From Sthenelais limicola (Eukaryota > Annelida > Polychaeta > Phyllodocida > Sigalionidae): DNA of 64,000 nt. A program made the position numbers and the translations under genes. Where the stretch lies: positions 56,572,773-56,636,772 of the forward strand of contig OW804095.1 in NCBI GenBank assembly GCA_942159475.1, written 5' to 3'. Each line of letters opens with the position of its first letter. Within the stretch, counting starts at the first letter, position 1. Below are positions 1 through 10,263 of this stretch, in pieces. Below the pieces are notes generated by a model. The model ran no database searches. It saw only the letters and a program-made list of their open reading frames with translations, and was not told where the DNA came from.

Positions 1-747
1 TAGCAGATATATTAGCGATACAAACTATTTACTCATCTTTTACTTGAGATAGTTTAGAGCTCTAGAGATATACATAACATCAGTCTTGTGTTAAACAACG
101 TGCATACATCGTTCGTTATCTATTATTGGTCCATAGAGTCAACTGGGTATCCTGAGGATTAAGTGCACTTACAACATACAGCATACTTGAGTTCATGACC
201 TGCATTTAATAATGAAATGGTTAAGTTTCCTTTCCTTCAGGTAAAAGACAACGTTCCTTACAACCAAATGGATTCGGAGCAGTATAGACAGACATACACA
301 TGATTCACTCATCCAATATTTGTAGAGACATGTATTCAAACTTAAGGAAAGTTTCAACATAGAAGATATAAAGTATAAAGTAGTGATCAGTCTAGGCCCA
401 AAGATGAGAGAGAAGGGAAAGCCTCTCGCCTCAAACCGCAAATGGCCATTATAATTCCATTATTAATGCAAAATGCCATTATATTCTCATTAAAACGCCG
501 AGTCCTAGGCCAGGAAACCGATTAGCAAAGTAGGCTGACATACCATTCTTATCTGATCTGAGGGTTTGGACCTAGAGTGTGATATTTCGTAATAAGTATG
601 AAAGATGGTCAAAAGCAGAAAACACATCCTACATGTATACATATGAAAAGCATTTTATGAAATGATAAAATCAACTGTAAGTTCACGTTTCGAACACCCT
701 GCACCTTGTGACTTCCTCCTCGAATACTCCCTTCTGACAAACAATCC
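1..747. other. Region downstream of RSU1
   Basis: This should hold the RSU1 3' UTR and flank. No other coding region is supported. A copy of the roughly 215-bp terminal-inverted-repeat family occupies 388-579. No clear AATAAA was seen on the minus strand. Confidence 0.5.
388..579 (+). repeat. MITE-like family A, copy 1
   Basis: The copy starts CAGTCTAGGCCCAAA and ends TTTGGACCTAGAGTG, which are inverted repeats of each other. The interior shares 'cctaggccaggaaaccgatt' and 'taccattcttatctgatctg' with copies at 42652, 49702 and 62161. It lacks part of the 5' interior seen in the longer copies. Confidence 0.75.
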
Positions 748-2021
748 TTAGCGTCTGCGACTGATCTTCTTGGATTTATCACTAGTCTTGGGAGGTGGTG
801 CCGCCCCAGCTGTAATGTGACGACCGTACAAACTGAAAAGCAGGATGGTAATTTAAAAGTGGGATTTGCACACAGACGGCTAATAGGGTACACACAGTTG
901 TCTATATTTGGACTATTTCAAAGATAACTGAAAGCCATGTTCATAGCGCAACAAGAAAGCCCCAGATGATATATATTGTTGCCGTCATGAATATCTGGTA
1001 TTTAAAAATGTATTGCGCGTAGTCTTTGTCTCGTAGAGATAGCACAAATGATCCAATCGGGGGTGGGGGGAGGGCTGATCACAATTATTAGAAGTGGTAT
1101 ACCAGTGTGTGGCATGGCAGCAGCCAAGCCATGGATGGGCGCAGCTGTACTCCCTTGGTATATAAATAAAAGGAGAGCGACCGCGAGGTCACTCCAGCTC
1201 CAATAGTCAACCGTGTGCTAGCTATACCATTACAACAGTAATAGAACTTCAAATTTACATAGTAATGCAATCATAGATATGGCGGATATACCACACGACC
1301 ATATATCACTGGTGGAGTAACAGTTAAGGAATGTGGAGGGAAACTAACATTAATGCCACTGATAACTAATCAATAACCCTGGAAGTCTATAGTTTGGGTA
1401 ATGAACTAGCACCAGGTGGCATAATAACAAATGTGAGATTAACTGATAAGGGACATAGTAGGCTAAGATGCCACTGAGTAAGATTAATGTTACATAATAA
1501 CACATTGACATGATGAGTAAATTAGCCATCCTGGGGGAAAAATCCAGATCTTTGTTTAAATGCGGCAGGGACCCTTCATTCCACACCCTACCCTACATCC
1601 CACTCTACCGTCATTCCAAAAAGAAGGCAAATAAAAGTGAACCAATACCAACTAAAAAGCAAAAACACTGCCTCCCCATCAATACAATTTATATTCGTAG
1701 CTTTGGGGCTGGATGGCCCCATAAGAGAGATGAGAAAGCGAGACAAATGGATCGAGGGACAGGAGAGAACGAATATACTTACTATTTGTATGTGTCAGAA
1801 CGAATATAATCAAACACGTGTGAAACGCCAACTTGAAATTGGTCAGCAATAGGTGGAACCCAAGGGTTATTTTCAGCTTTGAAAACTTGCTTCATTCCAA
1901 CGAGGTCAAGATTACCTTGAAAGAGATGTTACATTCACCTATTATTTATAATACGTTATGTTGGGATTCAATTTGTTCATACAGATGAACCAGGTACTCT
2001 ACAGGAAATATTATGATAGTG

Positions 2022-2052
<31 letters not shown>

Positions 2053-5000
2053 ATGCGTTTCTTTAAATTGGGCACATACTCTTCTCATAATTCCGACTGT
2101 TTAATGTACCCACAGTGTATTGCAAATAATCTGATATAGGTTCGAAATGGTGCAAAGACACTCATAATGTGTAATTACCAAGTTCAGGCGGTAGGACAGA
2201 TAATCTGTTTCCCTGAATATGGAGCTCTCGAAGACGAGTCAAATTACCAATCTCTTTAGGTATGTTGATCAAATCATTCTCTCGAAGGACAAGCTGGAGA
2301 TAGGAAGTACAATTATTTGAACTAAAAATACAACTAAGACTAAATATTCAAGTATTTTTTTAAGTACTTGAATTCGAAAAATCAACAAGGATCAAATCGC
2401 TCGTCAACTAAGGTGGCTAACATTTTATCGATTTTAGAACGATTAATTTCAAATGGTAATTATTTATTTTATATATATTGAACTGAATTGAATTGAAAAA
2501 TACTTTATTTGTCTCAGGTTATACAGGTACAAGTATGAATATACAGTATACAGGACTGCATGGACGAAATTGGTTATGTATATCGGATCCTAATTTAATT
2601 TCCTATGTTGATTGGAATTTTGTCAACTTACAATCTGCAGGCTCTTTAGGTTACCAATCTCCGGAGTCAATATTTCAAAATCATTGTCTCCTAGGTACAA
2701 AGCGCGAAGAGTTTCTACCGAACAGAAAAATGAAGACTATCATCAATAATTAAAATATATTCATGTAGGAGTTAATTTGAAGGAATAGCATCTGTAAACA
2801 TTTAAATACAAAAGAAAGCCAATGAAGAATCAGTCAATTTACCAAGGCAGAAGAAATTGGCAGGAAGACCATTTTCATTTAGATTATTATATGTCAAATC
2901 AAGAACTTCCAGGAGAGGAAAGGCACCGAATCCACGAGGCAAATTACTGAATCTGTTCATACTGCAAGTAATTAAATGCAATCCAAGGTTGACGAGATGA
3001 TGACATGAGAAAGATCTAACTGGTAACTAGGCAATACATGTGTAACACATAATTATTGTGACATCTTCTGATAATATTTCCACATATTACAGCAAAATAT
3101 TATGATCACAGAATTTCACAACATCAAATAAAACATACCCAAGATTCAGATATTTGAGTTTGGGCAGAGAGCTTAATGTAGTAGGCAGTTCCTGCAAAAG
3201 GAAAACATAGCCAATGGTAATTAAAAAAACACAAAATTATGCGCTCCATGAAGCACAAAACACACTAAGACAGATTTTTAGTGAAGTACACAAACAAATA
3301 ATTATAGGCCTACTGAGTTGTAATGTAGTGAATTGCGGTTCCTATTTGGTCAAATACATAAGAAGGTCATACATAAAGTTATACAGTATACAATATGAAT
3401 AGCCGGAGCATCCGGAAAGACATGCACGCAATATCTGCTGCAATATTGATAAAAGTAACCTGTAAAAGACTAACCTCAATATGATTGTTAAAGAGGTTAA
3501 GGTGTTCCAGGACTGTAAGATCAGCGATGGCTGGAGGGATCACTGCACAAAAAAAGTTAGAATATGGTAATCCAAAGTTTGACCACATATATATATGGTG
3601 AAACTGGCAAACACTGTGCACAACTCCGAATCTGCTTCTATCAAACATCTTGAACTTTTCCTAAATTGTTGGAGTTTTCGGTGGCGGCCATCTTAAATTT
3701 TAAATTTCACCACTGTGTCGAGCATATATTAAAACCCCATTTATAATGGACAGCAAAATCTTCTATCTGCTATGTTTCTTTCAAAAGTTATATTGGTTTT
3801 TTGTTTGGCACCACCACCACAGCGATCATTTTGGAAAATGGTCATTTTCACCTATTTCTACATTTTGAGTATGTTCATCTGGGGACCTAATTGGAACACA
3901 TGGTGAAAACCAATTCTGTTCTATTTTTTTCTACCGTTTGACTTATTTTTACTGGAATATAAAGCGCTGCTAATGCAGCCATCCACCATGCGACCGAAAA
4001 TCGCTGAGTGCCAAGGGTGGTCACCTAAGTGGGGTTCCACTGTACATAATTGGGTTTACAGACTTTTGTACAGAGAATCTCATACAACAAAAAATAACCG
4101 GTCTCTCGCGCAGGATTCTAGATTTGGATGTTGTGTGTTTAAACCCCAACAAAGACAGGGGAGTGTTTCACTCAACATGCTCTCACTTAGAGTGAAGGCA
4201 CTGTCTGTAGGACTAATGGGGAGACTGGATCACCCAGTCGAGTTTCAGTTACTCAACAACTGCACCTTTGTGGGAGCTCTAAAGGAGACCAGGGGTACTG
4301 AGATTGATACTGATGAAAATCAGTATAGATCAGCTCGGTAGGTAGGCCCTATAGTCTGTCCGAAAAATAGTTGACACGGGATTCCATGGCCAAATTTACA
4401 ACTGTATTGTAGGATTGCGCTGTCTCTGTTCCATGTGCAGCAGCTGTTGTTTTGCTTAGAAGGAAGGAAGATCTGGTTATACTGGTTGTTTTGCCATGGT
4501 TGATTGCAAAGAGCGGCTCGCTGGGCAAAGGGTTGACAGGTCCTTGTCATAAATAGAAGTCAAAAATCCCCCACATTTCCTTCTTCTTAATGGAATGAAG
4601 GAATCCTGTGTCAAATACTTTTCGGACAGACTATAGGAGGAGACTATGGCTGGCCGAGCTGACTGTCGGACTGAAAGCCTGGAAACTGGCCCTGTCATGT
4701 AGGCCTACCATATGTCACAAACCAGAATGGGCTGCTACAGATACAGAGTTAGATAGCAATTTAAGCAAAATAAAATAGGGTGAACTGAGAAAAAAGGGAA
4801 AAAAGGGATATCCAGTGTGGGGGAAAGATTTTTCCACAGACTGGCATATCATATTTCAAAACAGTCTAATAAATCAAAGTCTATGCACATTGTTTTTCTT
4901 CTCAGTGAACTAGATATACACAGATCATTTAGAATCATTACGGCATACCACAGGAGAGAGAAGCCCCCGTAAAAGAAACCACAGCTGGCCAATGCATACC

Positions 5001-5882
5001 CACGATGAACCGCGACAGGCAAATACACGCACAATTTATACAAGTAGTCCCCTCCACTCAGCTCCAAATGTATGGAAGATGAATTAAATATACCGTACTT
5101 ACCAGATATCTTATTGTGCGTCAAAGTAATTCTGGTCATGGCTCTCATATTGACTGAAAAATGAGATATACGATATTTACAGAGCAAAAGTTTTAAGAAA
5201 AGAATGCACAGCTAAGACCTATAATTTCATATATGAAATTACAATGAATGGGCTACATAATATACAGTCATAGGCATAAATAAATAGCCTATGTAGCGGA
5301 CCATATGATAAGTTTGCTTTATTCATTCCCTGATTGTAGCTGATTGCGTCTTGACAGAGTATATAGCCTACAGAACAAACTCCATAAAATATTTTTTCTA
5401 AAAAAAATCATGTTTATAACCTAGGCCTATATAATTAACGTAAGAGCCTACCGTAGGCCTACATTTCATTTTCATCGTCGTGGAATAGGCCTCGAACTTG
5501 GGAGAGGGGGGGGGGGGGGCGTGGCAGGGAGCGGGGGCCAAAATTACCCCGCCTGGACAAAGTAGCCACGGTTTAGCTCCGAAACTTTGAGCCAGGCCAG
5601 TCAGACTGTGTTTCTTCCCCTATCAAGTGGTTCGCTAATGTTTGAGAACCCTACTAACGCAGTAGCCTGCTGCCAGTAGCTACGGCAGGCTACTAATACG
5701 GTTGACCAAGGCTAGGACCTCTAGGACTAGGCCTATGTGCCCTAACTAGGCCAAGTTGTTAAAAACTTACGGATGTTTGGAATGTCCATGAAATTGGAGA
5801 TTCCTTTGTCAATAAGTTCCAATTCCGTCTCACCCCGTTCCCGCATCTCTTCCATGTACTTCTTGATCTTGTTGGATGACAT
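748..5882 (-). CDS. RSU1: Ras suppressor protein 1 (leucine-rich repeat), 9 coding exons, complete
   Basis: Exons, in transcript order: 5882-5771, 5153-5103, 3542-3475, 3191-3139, 2961-2843, 2714-2632, 2293-2179, 1915-1783, 832-748. Every intron is GT-AG, all phases join, and the sum is 819 nt (272 aa plus TAA), close to the roughly 277 aa of vertebrate RSU1. The product begins MSSNKIKKYMEEMRERGETE, then carries leucine-rich repeats (THNKIS, LEHLNLFNNHIE, LKYLNLG, LEVLDLTYNNL, LRALYLGDNDFEIL, LRENDLINIPKEIG). The family's C-terminal AENNPWV, DTYKYLYGRH and lysine-rich KSKKISRRR tail follow. RSU1 is a cytosolic partner of PINCH in the ILK-PINCH-parvin focal-adhesion complex (family knowledge). 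The start is the first ATG of exon 1 and matches the family N-terminus. UTR limits are not visible. Introns carry a TA-flanked inverted-repeat element (4352-4633). Identification is by recognised sequence, not a search. Confidence 0.93.
2021..2052. repeat. Poly-C followed by (CA)n
   Basis: A C-run is followed by a CA microsatellite in RSU1 intron 7. A similar C-run plus (CA)n occurs at about 7458-7488. Confidence 0.85.
4352..4633. mobile_element. 282-bp non-autonomous TIR element with TA target duplication (RSU1 intron 2)
   Basis: The left end TAGTCTGTCCGAAAAATAG and the reverse complement of the right end TAGTCTGTCCGAAAAGTAT match over about 26 bp with two differences. Both sides are flanked by TA (4350-4351 and 4634-4635), the target duplication of Tc1/mariner-type elements. 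No transposase is encoded. Confidence 0.75.
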
Positions 5883-5952
5883 CTTAGGGGAAATTCGCTC
5901 CGTAAATTGTAAGTTTAAAGTGACTTCAAAACTTTCTTCTCCGCTGTTTTGA

Positions 5953-5960
5953 CCGGAAGT
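5953..5960 (+). promoter_or_regulatory. ETS-type motif upstream of RSU1
   Basis: CCGGAAGT lies about 70 bp upstream of the RSU1 start codon (gene on minus strand), where a TATA-less promoter would be expected. The motif is seen; the role is inferred. Confidence 0.35.
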
Positions 5961-6243
5961 ACCCTGCCACTCAAGAAAAATTGGAGTCTGGAGATGGATG
6001 CACCGAGAATATCTCCTAAGTCGGTGGAGTGCATGAACACATCAGCAGGCAACAGAGAATACTTTTAAGTGCCCTATGTCAATACTATCCCTTTTCTTAT
6101 GTAAGTGCAAAAGGTTGTATTAAGAAAGGATTCTCGATTTCCTCTAAAGATGCATCATTAATTGTCTGCGCTATGACTACAACTGCTGCCACCTATTGTA
6201 AAGACAGCTCACTTATCACAGGAGCTGCCAGTCACCGCCACAG

Positions 6244-6345
6244 ACAAGAGCCTTCGGCTGAGGCCCCTCCATCAGAAAAACAGATCACATTAAAAAAAAA
6301 GTATTTGGAGGCCTCTCCATCAGAAAAACAGATCACATTTTTTAA
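6244..6345 (+). repeat. Dispersed repeat, copy 1, internally duplicated
   Basis: The opening 'acaagagccttcggct' is shared exactly with 15248-15263. The following 'cctccatcagaaaaacag' stretch occurs twice in tandem here, about 48 bp apart. Confidence 0.7.
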
Positions 6346-7362
6346 AAAGTATCCGAAGGAGAGAGATCAATTAAATAGTGTTCTTCACAAATTGGTTGTG
6401 GGTCATTACCACCCCTCCTGTGTAGCGCTGCAGTCAGACCACTGGACGGGCACTTTTATTTTGACCCTATCCCTTCAACATAGTGCCCAAATTTCCCAAC
6501 CCTTTTGCTCCAACCTTTTTAAAGCTATGTCCAACGCACTGGGCAGGATTATAGAATCATATATGTTTAGAGTAATCATGCCAGGTTTGAGGTCGATTGA
6601 CCCACTAAATTCTACAATATGATAAGTTTTGTCAGAGTGTTTCTACAAGAAACAGGTAAACACAGGGCCACACACACAGGCAGCGGCCAGTTCTAGTGGT
6701 ATTGACGGGTCAGTGGGCGGGAATGGTGGGGTCCAGTGGGCACTCAAGTAGGGGAGCATTTCTGCCCGCATTTGGGTGAGGCTCTAATGAGTTCCACATG
6801 TGCAAAATCACTCAGAGCGGTCCCGCAGTTACTGACTGCGGAATATGTAAAGTCTCCTATTAGAAGCCTACATGTAGGGATTGAGAGCTTATAGTTTTAA
6901 ATAATTTTATTATTAAAAGGTTTTGACCAGGAGTGGTGGATGCCATGTAAAATATTTATTTAAATAGGCAGTAGGCTTAGGTCTTTGTCATTGTTTATTT
7001 CTCAGCCTTCCCCCGCCCCCGCCCCCACCCCCACCCGAGCTAATTACCTACCGTCAGAAGAACACAGATCAATAGGCAGTGTTTTGGGATTAAATAAAAT
7101 GGTGAAGATAAATTACCTATATTTATCAAATGTTTTGAATAATTTATTGATCCCCGTAATTATGATATTTTCTTTCAAATTAGTGCTGTAAAAATGTTAG
7201 AAATATATCTGTATGGATGTCATAAAAACGTTAGCCAAACCAAAGAGAAGGAGATAATGAAACAATTCCAAATGGAAAATAGGCCTAATACATTTGTATA
7301 AAAACTTTAGTATAAATCTAAATAGTTATAGTCTGTCATGATAAAAGTTGAACACTTTTTAG

Positions 7363-7433
7363 ACTTTTATCAATGAGTTTAGAACATCTATTATATTCAA
7401 TATAATAGATGTTCTAAACTCATTGATAAAAGT
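7363..7433. repeat. 71-bp perfect palindrome (33-bp arms, 5-nt loop)
   Basis: The left arm starts ACTTTTATCAATGAG and the right arm ends CTCATTGATAAAAGT. The 33-nt arms are exact reverse complements around TTCAA. Confidence 0.95.
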
Positions 7434-8259
7434 AAATATTTTTGGCCTACTAGAGACCCCCCCCCCCCCCCCCCCCCACACACACACCGACGTCTGGCAG
7501 CGGCCGGCGATAACCGCGATAACACTAGCAAAAATAGATGCATGATCACAGGAGTAACAGATATGAAACGAGCATATTCTCCGCTGTCTGTAGGTATATC
7601 ATGTTATGTATTTGAAAGAGTATAGCCAGAGCAATGACTGTTTGAGTACAGCGGGAGTGCTACTCTCAATGCTTCAATGCTGAACCCACTGAGGCGGGGA
7701 AAACTGCCTGTGCGTTGTCAATGAGTGACGGCAGGACGTCATCAACGTCACAACGTCACTCGCAGCGCAGTGGGATGGCATCAACATCACCGCAACATCG
7801 AGAATTTAAGTTCGTAGAAAATGGGAAGCAGCACATTAATTGTGACTAAAAAGATATCTTTTGAATGCAAGAAAAACATTCCTGCGTTTTTGTCACTATT
7901 ATAGTGGCTTTTATGTGGTTTTGTTGCGTGTGCTACTAAACCAAACAAACACCACTGTCTCCCAGCATACATCTCTCGAACGGCGTGCGCATAAAAACAG
8001 CTTCAATCGGAAGTAGAGTCAGTCTCGACCAGTCAGTCTCGAGTCACCGTGGTGGGTGGACGCTTTGTGGTCGCTCTCGCGACGCTGCATATTGTGGACC
8101 TTTACGCATTGAATACTTCTTATTTCATTCATCACATCTCATCAGACATCAACTATGAAGTAATACAGTGAGTGAGTGGATTCCACACATATATTTCTGA
8201 CATTCTTGTATACTCTACCTATTAGAAATAGTGATCGAGAAAACTGACTAGGTTCCGTA

Positions 8260-8757
8260 ATGGAGGAGGCACGATCCCGTAGATTCCTGTCGGTACCGAC
8301 AACTAACAAGGCCTTCCCATTACCTATCTTACCCGATCCCTCTAGCTTTGAAAGACTGAGAATAGACAATACAACTCCCCTTGATATACCAAATCACAGA
8401 CGCCCTGAACATTTATTCCTAACAAAAGACCAATCGGAGTATCATACGGGGGACTTACAACGTGTTTTAAATACAACGCTTGAAAACCAGCATGAATTGC
8501 TAATGAAAGTTAGTTCGTTAGTGGAAAATGAGAGGGTTCTTACGCAAGGAATGCTAACATTGCAAGAAGAGAATGCTATATTAAAGAGAAGTCATATGGA
8601 GTTAGAAGATGATTTCATGAAATCGCAGATAGAGAACAACAGGGGAAGGTTGATTATGTCGGGCATGTATGAATCGAAGCATGAGGATCTCCTAGACAAA
8701 GTGTTGGGTTGTCTAAAATTTCTTGACCCTAGAATATGCCCTGACAATATTATATAG
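8260..8757 (+). CDS. LINE ORF1, N-terminal part: coiled coil and start of RRM-like region (ends at in-frame UAG)
   Basis: This 165-codon frame starts at an ATG in reasonable context (ccgtaATGg). Residues 1-60 are proline/arginine-rich. Residues about 64-128 are rich in Leu, Glu, Gln and Asn at heptad-like spacing and probably form a coiled coil for multimerisation. ENNRGRLIMSGM (from 126) resembles the first strand of the L1-ORF1p-type RRM. The frame ends at TAG (8755-8757) in the middle of that domain. The same frame reads on without a further stop to 10227, so this is best read as one ORF1 with a single in-frame stop. The product would be an RNA-binding component of the retrotransposon particle (inference from L1 ORF1p). 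Confidence 0.75.
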   Translation: MEEARSRRFLSVPTTNKAFPLPILPDPSSFERLRIDNTTPLDIPNHRRPEHLFLTKDQSEYHTGDLQRVLNTTLENQHELLMKVSSLVENERVLTQGMLTLQEENAILKRSHMELEDDFMKSQIENNRGRLIMSGMYESKHEDLLDKVLGCLKFLDPRICPDNII

Positions 8758-10227
8758 GTTAAGCGATTATACAGTAAAAGTAGGGGAAGTAGACAAATCG
8801 CTGTGAAATTCGAATCGGAGAAAGTGAGAGACATTATTTATGGTCGTCGAGCCAGGCTCAAGCTCGGAGATTATTACGGCATATACCTAAACGCAGATAT
8901 TCCGGATAAGCTCACACAAAGAAAAAGAAAGGTACAGCTTGTAGCTAACTTAGCCAGTAAAGATGACAAGCAGAAAATCGGACGGGTTACAAACGAATCT
9001 ATAGTCTTGAATGATATCACCTATACCCACAGAGATTTGGAATTTGTAGAGGAAGGGTTAAAACCAAGTAACGCGAAAACACAAATATTGAGCGATTCGG
9101 TTTTCTTCCAAAGTGAGTTGAGCACACTTAGCAACTTCAAATCATGTAAACTAAAACTGGGGGATATGTACTTTGCATCGGTAGAAAATGCTTACCAATA
9201 CGCCCGAGCAAATTTTCTGGGTAATAGGGACCTAGCAAATAAGATATATCGCACCCAAGATCCCCGAATGGCTAAAGAATATGCAAAACAGCTGATTAGT
9301 AATGAGGAGTGGAATGATATCAAAGTCCCTATAATGAGGCAACTCATTGAAGAGAAATTTGTGCAGAATGATGAAATGAGGCATTATCTTGTATCTACAG
9401 GAAATATGCCACTCTTAGAGGCAACAACTTGTCAATTTTGGGCATGCGGCGCATTTCTAAATTCCACCGAAATTGCAGAAGGGCACTACACGGGAGCTAA
9501 TGTAGTTGGCAAGATTTTGGAGGACGTGAGGCATTACATAAATACGGGTTTCAATGCACCTATTACTGAAATAGAAATGCAACGACCAAGTGGGGCTCAA
9601 GCCCTACCAAGTTCTAGTCACTCCCCAAGACCAAAAGAAAAGAAAAAACACTCAGGTGTGAATGCCAAACAACAAGCTTCAGTTAGAAATGCTACTGTAT
9701 CAGATCCACACGGACATACAGAATGGCCACCCCTGGGAGACACTCAAAATGGGCAACAACCAATGTGTGAGGGCAATCAGATTATGCAACAGCAACTAAC
9801 ACCTGGTCCACCGCAGGTTCAAAGACGAGACTCCGCACCTGTAAATGCCTCACCTGCTACCGATACACAAGTCGCAGCAACGCTAACGGAAAGAGGCAGG
9901 CCAATAGCTAGAGATAATCCAGCAATTAGAATAAGATCGGAGACTAGATCTAGGTCGGCCACAAAAAGACCACTGGAGGACCCAAATCACAATACGGCTG
10001 CTCATCCCCATAAAAAGGTAACGCCAAATTCATCGCCACACTCAAGTCGTGACAGATCGATTAATGTAAGGCCCCCGCCTGCGGCGGAAACAGTGGAAAA
10101 GCTCTCAAATTTCCTTGGGAAAGATCTATCAGTTGAAAATTCTGTCTCGCCTCTCCAAAACTACGAATATTCAAATCCGAAGGAGCGAGAAAAAATAATG
10201 GAACATTACAAGCCGTCCATTCCATAA
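8758..10227 (+). CDS. LINE ORF1, continuation: RRM/CTD-like region, NADAR domain, disordered tail
   Basis: This is in the same frame as 8260-8757, directly after its UAG; the first GTG is at 8803 and no early ATG is needed if it is one ORF. Numbering from 8803: residues 1-80 finish the L1-ORF1-like RRM and C-terminal domain (YLNADIPDKLTQRKRKVQ resembles the conserved D...R..R stretch). Residues about 100-246 are a NADAR/YbiA-like domain: LSNF, SVENAYQYARA, EEW, IMRQLIEEKFVQN, LVSTGNMPLLEAT, FWACGAF, then GANVVGKILEDVR. NADAR proteins act on ADP-ribose or riboflavin-pathway glycosides, and some reverse guanine ADP-ribosylation (family knowledge). Residues 255-474 are Pro/Ser/Gln-rich and basic, likely disordered. 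I do not know of this domain in a described LINE ORF1. Function is not shown. Confidence 0.75.
   Translation, partial: VKRLYSKSRGSRQIAVKFESEKVRDIIYGRRARLKLGDYYGIYLNADIPDKLTQRKRKVQLVANLASKDDKQKIGRVTNESIVLNDITYTHRDLEFVEEGLKPSNAKTQILSDSVFFQSELSTLSNFKSCKLKLGDMYFASVENAYQYARANFLGNRDLANKIYRTQDPRMAKEYAKQLISNEEWNDIKVPIMRQLIEEKFVQNDEMRHYLVSTGNMPLLEATTCQFWACGAFLNSTEIAEGHYTGANVVGKILEDVRHYINTGFNAPITEIEMQRPSGAQALPSSSHSPRPKEKKKHSGVNAKQQASVRNATVSDPHGHTEWPPLGDTQNGQQPMCEGNQIMQQQLTPGPPQVQRRDSAPVNASPATDTQVAATLTERGRPIARDNPAIRIRSETRSRSATKRPLEDPNHNTAAHPHKKVTPNSSPHSSRDRSINVRPPPAAETVEKLSNFLGKDLSVENSVSPLQNYEYSNPKEREKIMEHYKPSIP
9100..9543 (+). other. NADAR (YbiA/DUF1768-like) domain within LINE ORF1
   Basis: The order of conserved blocks matches the family across its length: L-S-N-F; a Glu and Gln in ENAYQYARA; the Trp in EEW; M-R-x-x-x-x-x-K-F-x-Q-N; L-x-x-T-G-x-x-x-L-x-E-A-T; W-x-C-G in place of the usual W-G-x-G; and a final G-x-N-x-x-G-K-x-L-x-x-V-R. 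The W-A-C-G variant is the one obvious deviation. The reading frame through it is intact. Confidence 0.85.
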
Positions 10228-10263
10228 GTTTTGAAATCATAGTACTGTGCTCGGACATACAAT

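Larger units (their letters stand above)
5883..7979. other. Intergenic region between RSU1 5' end and the LINE
   Basis: No gene is supported. It holds the RSU1 promoter area, a 48-bp tandem duplication inside a dispersed repeat (6244-6345), a 71-bp perfect palindrome (7363-7433), a poly-C tract (about 7458-7476) and several CGTCA motifs around 7730-7760. A 197-codon open frame at 6029-6622 runs across the dispersed repeat and looks spurious. Confidence 0.6.

Noticed and set aside
3973..4341. 122-codon open frame on the plus strand inside RSU1 intron 2
   Set aside because: No domain, no splice-consistent continuation, antisense to the host gene.
6029..6622. 197-codon open frame on the plus strand
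   Set aside because: Crosses a dispersed, internally duplicated repeat (PSEKQIT twice); no recognisable domain; flanks RSU1 promoter.
8720..8810. A spliced intron removing the UAG in LINE ORF1
   Set aside because: No convincing donor/acceptor pair keeps the frame, and LINE RNAs are normally unspliced.
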